Shown in pieces: positions 12,601 to 24,352 of a stretch of DNA of 64,000 nucleotides (its first letter is position 1; each line of letters begins with the position of its first letter). A program made the position numbers and the translations under genes. Under the pieces are notes generated by a model. It was not told the origin of the DNA. It worked only from the letters and a program-made list of their open reading frames with translations, and did no database searches. This stretch comes from Dysidea avara (Eukaryota; Porifera; Demospongiae; Dictyoceratida; Dysideidae): positions 28,264,472 through 28,328,471 of the forward strand of contig NC_089276.1 of assembly GCF_963678975.1 (NCBI RefSeq), written 5' to 3'.

Positions 12601-15600
12601 GACTTCTGAGCATGCAGAGAACTTTAACTATGCTCCACCAATGAGTCCAGCTAGTGGAGAAGTTACGTCTCCACTTTTAGAACTAGAATTTTCCTTCGAC
12701 TCGGTATCACAAAATGATAGTGTCCGTAAAAACTTGTTTGATTCTCCTAATGAAGATGACACAGAGTTTCTTTTTCCTTCAGTGAATGCCCCAGGGGATA
12801 AGGCATTGCCGAGGCTGGATCATGTGAGATCACATGTGAACATGTTTACCAACACCGAGTGTATCACAAAGGCATCAGCAGATCATGTGATCCTATGTGG
12901 ATCATGTGATCAAGAGGTGTTATTACGAAGTGTTGACCCATCAGTGTTACTGGAAGACTTCACCGATCACTTGTTGGTCGACCCTAACCAACTGCAGTTT
13001 GATGTGAATGGTGAGGAACTGGGCTCTGGGAGTTATGCTAAGGTATGTATATACGTATGTGTCATGCATCATCGTATATGTGCAGTAATGCTGTATAGTA
13101 GGGATCATGAAGGTTGGAGCTTTTTGGGAAAGCAAAAAAAATCACCCTAATACCTTATCTTGGCATCATCAAAATTGGCTCTAAAGGTATAGTCAAGCCC
13201 AACAATGTCTGCAGAGTAGGGTTGGGTGGTATTGAATTTTGTGACATGCGATTATTGCATGAGTCATTTAATGCGATTATTGTAATATTGCATGTGAAAA
13301 TTGAAACACAACCACACAGTTTGAAAAGTCCATATGACTGCTTGTTTTCACTGAGAATTAGTTTACAAACACAACTCCTTTGCTAACAAGTTAACTAATT
13401 GACATAGTTAGCAATAATATGCATGAACTGTATCAAATATGAGGTACAGAGGAGACAAAAATTAGATGATAAATGCGATAATTATTGCCTATGCGATAAT
13501 ATTGCGAAGGTAAAATACATGCGATAATGATATTGCGAGCACTTGCTTAGGTGATATTGGCGATTTATTGAAATATTGCCCAACGCTACTGCAGAGTAAT
13601 CCTAAACTCTTCTTACAACTCTCTCTGGCATTTAAAATAGTTTTCCATTTACTCACTGTTTAGCTATATAACTAATGTCTTCAGTCAAGTGTAACTGGTT
13701 AAGACTATGGGCTTGATTTCTTCGTTGTTCAATATTGTTTTGACCTGAGATGTGCCTTTTCGCTATCAGAATAGTCACTTTGCTTTTCAGTAATGAAGTG
13801 TTGGGGAACGTGTTTTGTCGCATCTCTTTAGTGGTTAGTGTTGCACCAATAACCAAAGTAGCCGATTATTCCGATAACCAATATTAAGCAACAGAATTAG
13901 CCGATACCAATAACCGATCTAATATACACTAATAACACTAACACTCATCCTCATCATTATTAAATGACTCATATTGGTGACATATCCATTGATATACAGC
14001 TCATTCGCTAAATTGTAAAGTTAGATATATACCACAAGTAAAAGTTACTCATGGTAAACAGGTTTTAAGTACTTTTTACTACTGCTATACAGTTGAGACA
14101 AGTGGCTGGTACTACATAGAAACCTAAACTCAGTTTACTATGGGCATGGCTTGTAGTCACTCACTGCTAAACCATCATCACATAACTTAATTAAAATGCC
14201 AAATAAATAACTTATGTCTAGCCTCCCCCACATCATTATACTACACAGCACAGTTAACATCGACTTTGATTTCATCAAAACTGATTAATCAGCTAGTAGC
14301 CAATATCGGCAGTTTTAGGTGCTTCTTGTACTGTTCATCATTTGTAATGTCGTTTAATGGGTGGAACGTAGCTGAAAACGAAGCGGTATGGCCACATTGC
14401 TTTCCATTATTTAATAGTCAGGGCATGTGTTTAATTGCTTGGTTGATTTTTATAATCTGTCTGGCTACTGCCATTCTCGATGCAGTTTATGCATTGGTGT
14501 ACTAGTCATAAATCATATTACCAAACAAGTGTGAAGAAGAATTTGAAATTTTACATTTGAGTAAGGATCACAGAAAGAAAAAAAAGCATTGAAACAAGGG
14601 AGGTCATCTACACCTGCAGCTATACTAGTGAATGTTTAAGTCGTACTTCAGTCATGGCTATACCCTGTCTGAAGTAAGGGTTTAATTTCCAGATGTTTGC
14701 CTATGCATGATTGCAGTATAGCGGACACGCATCAGTCGATCATGTCATTTAGTACTGCTGCTATGCATTTATAGGATTAGAAAGATAAAACTTAAGAAGG
14801 ATAAATGCAAGAAAACCTGTGACTAGCACCGAAGCTTCGAATGTTCATTTTATTAGCAAATGTTCGAAGGTGAATTTCAATATTCGTCCCAGCCCTATCT
14901 ACAACCATGACTGAATTCTAGTATATCTGCAGGTATAGGCAACCTTCCTTGTTTCACAACTTTTTGTTGTTCCCTTGTTTCACCAAAAATGTCTTCAGAC
15001 CAACCTCAAACCTCAAACCCTTCCAAAGACTTTCTATGGAATTTCAAAAAAGAATTTTATAATGTTTGATTACCTAACTGATCATATGCCTTAACTTCTT
15101 CACTGTTCGACATTGTTTCATCCTGAGATGTGCCTTTTCACCAACCACAGTACATACAATACATGCATCATGGACTTGCCTTTGTCCTCCCTTTGTTTGT
15201 TTTGCTGACAACTCAAGGTGTCAATTTGTTATAGCGTGATGTGGCTTCCCTATGGCTATGAGTATTTGTTGGTTATTATGCTTATCACACATATTTTCCA
15301 TAACAACTGGATTGAATGCAGAGACGCTTCTCGTACTGTTCTTCATTTGTAACACTGTGTAGCAGGCTAAGCATAGCTGAAAACAAAGTGTAATGGTCAC
15401 CTCCCTTTCTTGGTTGTTGGGGCATGCGTTCTGACGCAAAGTTACTGTTATGGCATTTCTGCACCATACTTTCTTATAATGCAGTGTGCACTGTTTCATT
15501 TGTCATAATTGTGTTATAAAAAGGTAAAAAAACAAGTAAAAGGAAAAATTTGGGATTTTAAGTTGGATTAGGGATCAAAGAAAAAAGTAGAGTGCCATTA

Positions 15601-18600
15601 AATGCTGCCAAGCTGTCATGAAGGGAAATTCAGACTGGTTTTAGGGTGATTTTTTTTTGGCTGGAAAAGCTCAGTTCTTCATGATCCCTAATATACAGCT
15701 GCAATTACTATGTCCTTATACAGTATGTAATAGTTATACCATGGCTGTGAGGGATTTTGCTGATATATACATATTATACACCCAAAGCCCGAGGGCTGCG
15801 GGTGTATATGTCAGCAAAATCCCATGTAGCCATGGTACAAGTGATATATATCACTTGGGACGCACTTGCCTAATAGGTGAAAGAACTAACGAGAACTCAT
15901 CCCATTTGTTTTATACAGTAGCATCTGAAGACCGATTGTGGTTTTAATAGCGTGGGCTAATAGCCATCAAAACGTTGTCCATACGTTAAAACATTATTAA
16001 TACGTTACTATGCTTCAACATGCAATGTTAGAAAACTTGCGATTGTGGGATGGAGTTTATTATTGTTATCATTTTTGTACTAAGTTAAGCCAACTAACTT
16101 CGCTATTGGGACAGTAAGTAAGTTATTATATTAAGTTAAGTACTTAGGACTGTAAGTTGCTAACCTATTTCAATGTAGCAGTAGTAGCTTTGCTGTTCTG
16201 TGGTTTGTTCAAAGGCTGATACATGGTGGGTAGAAATACGCTTCCACAATTGCCCAAACAATTATTTTGTGTCTTCATTATCCTTTAGTAACAACCAACT
16301 AGTCTATCTTAGCAAATGTACTAAGCTTAGCAACCACTACAAAAACGAATCCCCCAATACAAAGCTTTATGTTACTCAATATAACGAGTCAAAGCGCATC
16401 AATTCTTTGAACTGGCTGGGTATCAAAGTCATTGGCAAACCGCTTTCCCATGATATTGCCTGGGCAATATGCAAGTTAAACACCGAGCGGTGTCTTTGAA
16501 CGCCCACGCTAAGGTGGTATATACACTGTATAGTTGCTATTACTTTTAAAGTGATACAATACACAGATTTAGTACATAGCATGTATTGAATGGTATTGAT
16601 GTTGTATTGTTACAGTATGTTGACAATGCATGTAGTCTACCACAGCCTGCTTTCAATTTATTTCACACATGAATTTTGCAAACTTTATGTTATACTATTC
16701 CACAGATATGTACAGTCCAGTCTTAGGCTCAGTTGTTTTACACATAAACTTTTTAGTAGCTGAAAGTTTAGTCATTGCACAAGCATAGTATGTACACAAC
16801 ATGTATTGTGTAGTTTGTACTGTTCTTCAGTAAACTGTTGTGTTGGCAGGTATGTAAAGCACTGTATGGTGGGGTCGATGTGGCCATGAAAGTGTTCAAT
16901 GGTCGCAACAAACAGAACATGATTTTGGAACAATCATACAAAGATCTTCGGAGCGAGTTATCCATTGCAAGCCAACTACATCATCCAAGGATCTCCATGG
17001 TGATGGGTGTGTGTCTGAACCCACTTGGAATAATGCAGGAGTTGGCTCCTCTCGGGTCATTACGACAACACATTGCTAAGTGTCCATTTGGCATGACATC
17101 AGATGTCGTACATGCCATTGTTCAACAAGTGAGGGTATATGTGTGAAAACTTTTATATAATGTTCTACCATTTTGGGAGCTCAATCTAGAATATTAAGTT
17201 GGGGTTGGAGGTTGGGTTGGTTTTAGTGGTTCTATAGAATTCTGACAGAGGATCATTATAAGTGTGCAAAGTACACTCAAAACGCAAGGCATGATATTTT
17301 TTACTAGGGGGTCTGGAGGCATGCCCCCAAGAAAATTTTGAAAAATTGGGTCCTGACACACGATTTTAATGATAGAATTTTTGTGGTGTCACTGAATATT
17401 GTCCATTTGATTATACAACTTTAGGAAAGAATATCAATTAAACCTATTCATTTCTAAGTATGAGTAAAGGCTTTAGGTGGATAAACCTAATGCAGGAGTT
17501 AGCTCCTCTCAGGTCATTATGACAACACATTGCTAAGTGTTCATTTGGTATGACATCATATGTTGTAATTACATTATATGTATGTAAACTTTTATGTACT
17601 ATTATCAAACTTGGAAGTTTTCGTGCAAGTGATATTGTTCTTTGCATATTTGTTAGCTACACTGTTCACAATAAATATAAAGCTTTCTATCTTTGGAGAA
17701 CAGACATATAGACTTTGTTAGTTATGCCAGAATCGTTGCGTTCTTGACACATTTCCTATTACATTTTATTAGAGGTGCACTGATATGGAAATTTATCAAT
17801 ATTAGCTACAATATTACCGATACCAATATTTTTTTAGTGTTGGGTTACATCTAGGTTTCAGTATGGACACTACAATAAATAGCTAATGTGGTGATTGCCA
17901 AAACGTTTCTGTAAAAGATGTGATGAGAAGATCTGAGCAAAGAAAAAACTAAAAGCAGCTTTACTTGGGAATTGAACCCTTGGTAAAACAGGTAGCATCT
18001 TTTGTCTTACGTTTTATTGTGATACCGGTAATGATGCCGATAGTTATATCGGTGCACTTCTACATTTTATAGTCACAGTACATAGCTATTATGCTGCAAA
18101 ACGGTAGCTTATTATTTAAACATCAATGTGATATAGATTGCTTTTAGCTCTGAATGCTCATAAACAATCAAGATTGTTCTATTAGAATGTGCAGTAGAGT
18201 TGGAATGACTGTTCTATTAGAGTATCTATCTTTTGTTCATGAAATATACTGACTTCAGATATTATTTACCCTTCTCAAACTGCTGGAATAGTTTTAGTAC
18301 TAGAATTATGCTCAGATTTATTCTACTACAGCCATACAAATAAAATTATTGAGCACTTCAAATTATTTAGATCCCATAGTCCCAAGATGACTATTGGATC
18401 ACTACAGTACTATTCCATGTACTACAACCTTAATACTAGTGTACTGTATACAGAAATTAAATTGAAATTATTATTGTTGTTCCCCCAGATAGCAGATGGA
18501 CTACACTACCTCCACTCATTGTTCATCATCCATCGTGACATCAAGCCAGGAAATGTGCTTGTGTGGTCCCTGTCTTCTCAAGATGGGGTGGATGTGCGTC

Positions 18601-18753
18601 TGACAGACTATGGTGTGTCACAGTTCTCGTCACCTTTAGGGTTACGTAGTGTGAAGGGCACAGAAGAGTACATGGCACCAGAATTGTGTAAATATGGAGA
18701 ACAATCGTGTTATGATGAAAAGGTATGTACGTATGTAGTATATATGAAGTAAG

Positions 18754-18784
<31 letters not shown>

Positions 18785-20387
18785 GAGATTCATGTATTTT
18801 TTTTAAATTAGATTAGCTTTCTACGTATCTTATTTCCAGGTGGACATTTTCTCTCTGGGTCTGGTGATCCATGAGCTGGTTACAGGCCGTCATTTATTCT
18901 CTCAGATGATACACAAACATGATCAGTTACATCGTCTCTACCATACTCCTCCACCACAGCTAAGCCATGCCCTTGAACAATCACTCAGCAGTACTGAACT
19001 ACTAGCATCTCTTCCACGTAAGACACACCCAGGAGCACGTTACCCAAATCAACCAATCAATACTTGTCATTCTAATTGTTTCCAGCGTCTCATGGAGGCA
19101 TGTTTGTCCCGTTCACCTAACCAGCGACCTTCTGCGAAGGCCATTAGCACTATGTTGGGAGTTTGTCCAGCATCTTTACCACAACAAAGCTTTTTTATTG
19201 GATCAACCGTCACAGGGGCATGTCTGGGATTGTGCAAGAGTGGTGACATGATAATAGGGTATTCCCCACACAAATGGGAACTACTTGTCATAATCCCAGG
19301 AGTCTGGAACTACATGCATCATCCGATCCTTCATCCGGAGGACTCTATCACTGCTGCTACATGTGCAAATGGAGAGGTGTGGTTAGCAACCAAAAAGTCT
19401 CACATGATCTACAGTTTGACATTGCCAGATGTTGAGGAGGGTCACATGAGCTGGTCTAAACTTGCTGAACAGCCAGTGTTTATGATGACGTACGAAATCA
19501 ACGAGAACACTGCCATATTGATAGGACTGACTGAAGGAGTGGCAGCAATTTATGATGATTTTACTCTACGACACATGTTAGATCGGAATGCTAAGTTTGT
19601 TGACGTGGCTGTAGATATTGAGGGGTGTGCTCCAGTGGCTTGTGGGTGTTACCATAGCAACTATTTGTGGTTGGGCTGTGGATGTCACCTAGTTGCCATA
19701 AATCCAACCACTTATGGAGTGACACAGACATATCTGCTCAGTGAACATTCATGTCTTACTAAAGTTGTGTCTACTGCAAATAAGATTTGGGTCACCCTGA
19801 AAGATTCTTCCAAACTCATTGTGTGTCATTTAGATGACAAAGAAAAGTTATATATGAGGTACGATGTTGTTATATAATTCGTGTACATGATATTATGCAT
19901 TTAACCTTACTTACATGAAGGCCAAGAGTAGAGGTGGGAGAGTCTTTATTGCATACTCCTGCTAAGACTGTATACCTACTTCATTATTGTTGCCAGGTCC
20001 CAAATATAACTATATGCATATGTTGTTAATGATGCTATGCTTTTGGTGTCCAATTGTGAGTTTGTTGGATTTCCCAATAGGTCATTACATTTGATACCTA
20101 ATGGAATTCCCCATGATAAGACCAGCATTGTTGCCATGGCAGCAGCCAGGGATGTGTTGTGGGTGGGAACAAATGGAGGATACTTGTTTGGCTTCAATGC
20201 CAGGTCATGTGATCTCCTTGTGATGAGGCAACAACATTCAGCAATTGAGGACATTGTGTTACTAAGCAACCCTCGACAGCTGGTGACCTTTGGCAAGTCA
20301 AACTTGCTAGGAGTAAATGATGAAACTAATGGGTCATTTATTGTGTGGGAGATGTATGCCCAGCCAGAGAATAATAGCAAATTATGA
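3671..20387 (+). CDS. LRRK1: LRRK1-like ROCO protein kinase (ANK/LRR-Roc-COR-kinase-WD40)
   Basis: Model: join(3671..3699, 7660..7789, 8606..8680, 9178..9300, 9378..9530, 9788..13042, 16850..17128, 18489..18722, 18840..19858, 20081..20387), 1867 aa; all borders are GT/AG and in phase. Domains: N-terminal region with GSAGSGKR (about 17-24); ankyrin-like (about 171-260); leucine-rich repeats (about 275-450); Roc with GAPTTGKF at 474-481 and G4-like VGTHAD; COR (FLHEAGV, FLDPQWL); Ser/Thr-rich linker; kinase with GSGSYAKV, VAMK (Lys about 1269), HRDIKPGN (about 1363) and DYG (about 1388); WD40-like C-terminus. VWSL...DYG...YDEKVDIFSLGLVIHELVTG and the C-terminal ILIGLTEGVAAIYDD resemble LRRK1 more than LRRK2. 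Roc lacks the G1 Ser/Thr and the G3 Asp. The kinase motifs are intact, so it is probably an active Ser/Thr kinase. Exons from 9788 onward are well supported; 7660-9530 fit by phase; the first exon (29 nt, 4 kb upstream) is uncertain. Confidence 0.88.
3853..3995 (+). other. possible alternative first exon of the LRRK1-like gene
   Basis: An ATG at 3853 opens 47 codons (MVFLECAIYF..., then acidic VASYLELYEEGEVEHI) ending at a GTGAGA donor at 3996. Two bases remain, so splicing to the acceptor before 7660 would be in phase, as for the proposed exon at 3671-3699. It reads like real coding sequence, but I recognise no family. It may be an alternative first exon, an exon of another transcript, or chance. 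Confidence 0.3.
4186..4620. repeat. foldback element (long inverted repeat)
   Basis: The sequence around 4195-4285 (TGCATTATGTGCCTATCAA, then ACCACAGGTATGGGCTGA, then GGTGGGGAA) recurs in inverted form at about 4535-4615. The spacer also contains GTGGGGA-type inverted pairs. This is typical of a non-autonomous foldback or MITE-like element inside intron 1 of the LRRK1-like gene. Confidence 0.65.
4845..5400 (+). repeat. interspersed repeat family A, copy 1
   Basis: This is one copy of a family of roughly 0.6-0.8 kb. Landmarks in order: TTTGTACTTTCTCACAAA, AAGCCCAAAA, CAGATCAACCTGAAA, CTTCAGA...AATGGCTAAGGC, GGTGCCTTTTGGCAT, ATGTACTGG, and an end with AAAAAAGTTAACAAACAAG. Copies diverge but keep these blocks in the same order. 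No protein-coding potential was recognised, so it is probably non-autonomous. Confidence 0.7.
5550..6565 (+). repeat. interspersed repeat family A, copy 2 (longest)
   Basis: Contains the family A blocks plus a TGAC-type tandem run near 5753-5778 and an internal duplication: the stretch with GAACAGTTCTTGAT and GGGTTGAACATAGCTGAC occurs at about 6070 and again near 6225. Its distal end is an inverted pair: CACAGAAAAATTTGGAATTT at 6402-6421 against its complement at about 6538-6557, around a 115-bp loop. This copy defines the family best. Confidence 0.7.
7857..8257. mobile_element. hAT-like non-autonomous element (MITE)
   Basis: The ends are TAGGGTTGGGAGGTATTTAG and, in reverse complement, TAGGGATGGGCAGTATTGC. 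This is the same terminal style as the element at 13217-13588. The flanks hold a CAGTATGT/CAGTATGA pair, but on the left two extra bases separate it from the element, so the 8-bp duplication is imperfect. It lies in the intron 7790-8605 of the LRRK1-like gene. No transposase is encoded. Confidence 0.55.
8270..8460 (+). repeat. interspersed repeat family A, 5' fragment
   Basis: Shares GGTTTGCACTTTCTCACAAA, a CACCTTGGCAGTATTGGT...AAGCCCAAAA block and the CTTCAGTGCAATCTGAAA block with the longer copies. It stops before the later landmarks. It sits directly beside the hAT-like MITE, which may have inserted into it. Confidence 0.55.
13135..13880 (+). repeat. interspersed repeat family A copy, split by nested insertions
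   Basis: Family A blocks are present on both sides of a nested hAT-like MITE (13217-13588): AGTCAAGCCCAACAATGTC before it, and ACTAATGTCTTCAGTCAAGT, GGGCTTGATTTCTTC and GATGTGCCTTTTCG after it. A second insertion, about 13.84-14.32 kb, separates the last part (GTACTGTTCATCATTTGTAA...GTAGCTGAAAACGAAGC). Everything lies in the 3.8-kb intron that splits the kinase glycine loop from the VAMK exon. Confidence 0.6.
13217..13588. mobile_element. hAT-like MITE with 8-bp target-site duplication
   Basis: A 372-bp element begins TAGGGTTGGGTGGTATTGAA and ends with the imperfect inverted complement (TAGCGTTGGGCAATATTTCA read inward). It is flanked on both sides by the exact 8-mer CTGCAGAG (13209-13216 and 13589-13596). 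An 8-bp duplication with TAG-type short termini is characteristic of the hAT superfamily. The interior is AT-rich with GCGATAAT-type repeats and no ORF. Confidence 0.8.
13836..14325. mobile_element. possible hAT-like insertion inside repeat family A
   Basis: It interrupts a family A copy between ...CGCATCTCTTTAGTGG and GCTTCTTGTACTG. It starts TTGCACCAATAACC with CCGATAACC motifs and ends with CCAATATCGGCAGTTTTAGG. The termini resemble the GTGCAC.GATAT hAT-like element at 17.8 kb, but I could not fix exact ends or a target duplication. Confidence 0.35.
14930..15570 (+). repeat. interspersed repeat family A, copy near 15 kb
   Basis: Landmarks: TGTCTTCAGACCAACCTCAA, TTCGACATTGTTTCA, GATGTGCCTTTTC, CACAGTACATACAAT, ACTGTTCTTCATTTGTAACA, GCATAGCTGAAAACAAAG, and the AAAAAGGTAAAAAAACAAG end followed by AAAAATTTGGGATTTTAAGT. 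It is about as diverged from the 5.5-6.5 kb copy as that copy is from the others. Confidence 0.65.
15739..15835. repeat. palindromic hairpin element
   Basis: The arms CCATGGCTGTGAGGGATTTT... and ...AAAATCCCATGTAGCCATGG pair across a loop that itself holds CCCGAGGGCTGCGGG. It is about 97 bp and nearly a full palindrome. The GC-rich loop resembles that of the hairpin at 30.4 kb (CCCGGGCCTTCGGG). It lies in an intron of the LRRK1-like gene. Confidence 0.75.
17770..18062. mobile_element. hAT-like MITE, 8-bp target-site duplication CATTTTAT
   Basis: A 293-bp element starts TAGAGGTGCACTGATAT and ends with the inverted complement of TAGAAGTGCACCGATAT. It is flanked by exact CATTTTAT copies (17762-17769 and 18063-18070). 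Only two mismatches separate the 17-bp termini. The interior has no ORF. It sits in intron 17129-18488 of the LRRK1-like gene. Confidence 0.85.
18753..18777. repeat. (GT)n microsatellite in a short intron
   Basis: About 12 GT units lie within the 117-nt intron 18723-18839 of the LRRK1-like kinase domain, so length changes here would alter a large share of the intron. Confidence 0.9.
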
Positions 20388-23119
20388 AACGGTATTTATA
20401 TTTTTGTACATAGTGTTTGTAGTCAATTTTAGTCACGTCATGGTTGACTTGATTCACCTGCAAAATGTGCACATTTTTAATAATTTATTTTTCATACAAT
20501 GTAACTATGTAGATGGTTCACTAACACACAATGAAATCACAATACTGAAATGGTGTATTTTGTACAACTGTAAAAAGTGTTTAGCATTTTTTAGTTTCAA
20601 AGACTCCTGTTACTGTCCGGCATGACAATTAGTAGTATATTTGGGAATACCTAAGCATGCTCACAATGGAGAAAACTATTGGCGACACCGTTCAAACAGT
20701 GCTAGCGTATGTATCTGATATGTACTCTAATAGAGCAATCATGTACCATTATAACAGGCACATGTGACTGCTCAGGTTAGCTTGCAATTGACCTTTTGTT
20801 ATACAGTTGCAGAAGGCAATGTTAAATTTGTTCTATTTCTGGAATCACTTCAGGATATAATAATGCTATTGGACACATCTCAATACAGAGGGTTTCAATG
20901 AACATAACATTAATTTTACTCCTGGTAGTATTCCTCCTCATGTATCAAATTCTTAAAGAAAAAAATAGCTAAATGTGAAGTACATTCAGAGAGTCTGACT
21001 TGGATCTAGAAACTATCTCTAAGGAAAAGGTGTTTAGAGTGGCTGGGTCATTTGACACAGATGCCTAACCATGCACCGTGTCCCATTATTTGGATGGCTA
21101 TTTCCCTCATCCATTTCATGGACCATGACCAAGGAAGAGATGCCTAAAGATGATTTTGTCATTGCAGGGGGAGTTGGTGATGGTGAGTGGCATGATAAAG
21201 CTACAGTGATAGGGTTAATTAGAGGCAGGAGTATGTGGAATCAGTATACCTGTAATCAGCAGGAACATTAACTGGCTAGACAGGTTGATGGTCTGATGTA
21301 CAGCCTGCAGACAGTGCCTGTATAAGAAAATTTAGAATAAATTAAAGTGCATCATAAGTGTACTAAAGAGAGACAGTTGCAAACAATGTGGTGCTGCGTG
21401 TACAGTGTTTATACTGACCTATAGCTAGTTATTCTTTAAAAGCTATCCGACTATAAACTAGCTAGCTAGCTGTAGGCCACCTCAGGATGAGTAGCCAAAC
21501 ACATTAGCCTGCCAATGTGAAGAGAGGGAGTGTAGGTTCCATTTTGGCAATAAAGTAACAACATGAACATGTGTGCAGTACAACAGTTTATGGGAAAGGG
21601 TCCACACTTGAAATTAAAGTTTGTTTATGATCAAGATACTCTAATAGAGCAGTCAAAGGCATTCATATTATTTGAAGGACTCAAAATATCACATGACCAA
21701 AGAAATGAATAATAAAAGTGTTTAAATAGCTAGCTACCATACAATAATCTGTAAATTAAGTTTTGACTACTGAATGGTATTAATTAATGTCTTGCCTATT
21801 ATTCTTTTCTCAGTGGAAATGCATGAAAACACTAAAGTTCAGTACTCCACATTATTTCCCAAATAAAGTTTATGAGCAGTACACAATTTTATAATAAAAT
21901 ATCATAGCAGTAGAGAAATTGGTTATGTGGACTACTCCAAAATGCAGTAAAATAAAAGCAGTGTATGGCACAACTTAACCGTAATATTAATTAATACAGT
22001 CAGATTTCCTCTTATTTCGAGAGTGAAATATAATCAGATGCAGTCAAGTAGCAGTGATGCTGTCATTCCATTTATACAATGGTTGTAATTGTATATATAT
22101 ATAGTACAATTATACATTAATCATTCTATAGCTCATGCCAAACAATGACTTCTAATAGTTATACATAAAGTTTGACTCACTCTCCATATTGAAAAACGAC
22201 AAATGACCACCTACCCATGCAGTACACTGCACCTATAGCTACCCTTGTGCTTTATGTTGAAAAACTGTTGACCTTTGACAATTAACTATTAGCACTTAGC
22301 AAGCTTATCGGGGCAGTGTAATCTAAGCCGGCATGAAGCATAATGGTGGAATAATTTCAGGAATGATAGCTACGTACAGTACATATATGCAGGCAGAAGT
22401 TTCCTCTTCTGACAATTATTAAACTGTATTCTATATAGTGCTCTCCAAAATCACATTGATAGTTTTACTACAACTTCGATTCTTTCTCAGTCATAGCATA
22501 TGTACACAGCACACTATAATGGAAAACAAGCCATGGTGATTATCGAAGTTTCACCAGATTCTCAGTGCATGGGGTATAGCTAGTATTGCATTCATTAAAA
22601 TTTGAACAGCAGACGTTGTCAGGTACAAATGAAATGAAATTATATGCTTTAATTTGGTGGGTAATTCAGTAAATTTATAAAAACATAATAGATTCAAGCC
22701 TATAGCTAACTATATGAATCAATTTTGTATAATTAAATGCATATATACACAGGCGATGTATGTAGTTAAATCTGAGTGCGAGCTTAAAATAGTAGTTAAT
22801 AGCAAAGATAATGCTAATATATTCATACTATAAGTTGTTTAGGACATGTAGCTAATACTCTTGATATAGTACTGTAGTCTGCTCAGTACAGTCTGCAGTA
22901 TACATTATTATTCCTAACATAATTATGTCAGTGAAATTATAATTAGTTCTAAAATTATTCTATAATAGAGGGTAGTCATAGTAATAGTCAAACTGCGAGA
23001 CCTCGCATGACTGTAGGCCTAGGCAGCTGTCTCAATTCAGCACCTCAGCTGACCCTGTTGGCCAACAGGCTTCCAATAGCTAATCAAAAATTTTTTACAC
23101 GACACTGAATTGTTATCTT
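20388..23119. other. intergenic, no gene recognised
   Basis: The 3' UTR of the LRRK1-like gene should start here; an AATAAA lies near 21337. The rest is AT-rich without coding signal. Copies of the CTCTAATAGAG motif occur near 20724 and 21637. The short ORF at 21071-21271 has no recognisable relatives. Confidence 0.5.
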
Positions 23120-23400
23120 GTCAGGCTGCTAGTGATTATTCTCGGTAGTCTAGTGTAACAGCTATGCTGAATCAACTTGATTGGCAATCATTGGAGAGGC
23201 GAAGAGATGATTCAACTCTAGTTATGTTTCATAAAATTATCAATCAGTATTATATAGATATCCCTTGTGGTCATATCCTTCATAAAGTCCCCAGTTTCAC
23301 CCATATAGCAGCAGGAATTTCCTACAGCTACCCTCAAGAATTGATCCTTTCATGTACTCATTTTTCCCAAGAGTAATTCAATTATGAAATCATTTATCCG
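23120..23400 (+). pseudogene. non-LTR retrotransposon RT tail, decayed
   Basis: Translation gives DYSR, then a stop, then SSVTAMLNQLDWQSLERRRDD...MFHKIINQ. This matches the conserved thumb/tail of non-LTR reverse transcriptases (SSVT.ML..L.W..L..RR....L.MFYKI). The in-frame stop and the loss of the following FFPRTI.DWN block show that it is dead. It is a different lineage from the copy at 1.5 kb. Confidence 0.7.
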
Positions 23401-24352
23401 ATCACCTTGTGGAAGCTGACAATGTTGGTACTTTTTAAAGCTTTATTATTTAATGTTTAGTTGTTGTCAGCTTGAAGGCAGTTATCTGATGGTACATCAC
23501 CAGGTGAAGGTAACTGTTTCTTGCTTCCTGCTAAATTTTGTGCAAAGAGATTCAGGTCTGTAAAGACGGCTCCAGAAATTTTGGCAATAAGTTTTCAGAT
23601 TCCTGTTGAATGCACAAGGTGTCTGAGGGACATGCTCCCCCCAGGTAATTTTTAACACTGCGTGCTGGGTGCCTTTCTTTAATAGATTCACCAAAAAGTC
23701 TTGAAGAATGACATTATTTTTAAGCATAATAATGGTAGAATACGACTTTGGAGTATTACTACTGTGTTGGTCAGTTCAGGTAGCTAAACTAGCTAACTTT
23801 ATTGTGACATGTTCTGGGTAACTGACTGCTCTATTAGAGTATTTAAACTTAGCAAATCAATGCAAAATGCCTCAATACAGTTGACCGGTTTCAGAAACCT
23901 CCTGGATCCGCTCTTGATCTGTACCGTATAGCCTCAATATTCTGAGGGGAAATTTTTTTGCTGATTTTGCGGTTTTGGGGGTTACCAGCAAAACTATTAT
24001 CCTTGAAATATTTAGACCTCTGCTTTGGGAGTGTTTGCAAATCCGTAAATTTAATTTCAGCAACACTGCTCAACCTCAAAATATTTCGGCTATATATACG
24101 GTACATTATACAGTAACAATAGCAAGTGCCAGCGCCCATAAAGTTTTAATAAATAAGCGCCCAGCGCTAGACAGACATTATTAACTCGTGACATATGAAC
24201 CAGGCGGATTTTGCAATCGCAAAAGGCCTAATGAGTTTAGTCTGGTCAGTCCATTATAATTTGGTGATCATGCACACAGCACCCCAGTAATACCACAGCT
24301 CGTGCTACAGTAGGTTACGTAACGAGACAATCCTTAGAGCGAGTGTACACGT

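Noticed and set aside
19976-20380. 134-aa minus-strand ORF
   Set aside because: Antisense shadow of the last WD40-like exon of the LRRK1-like gene.
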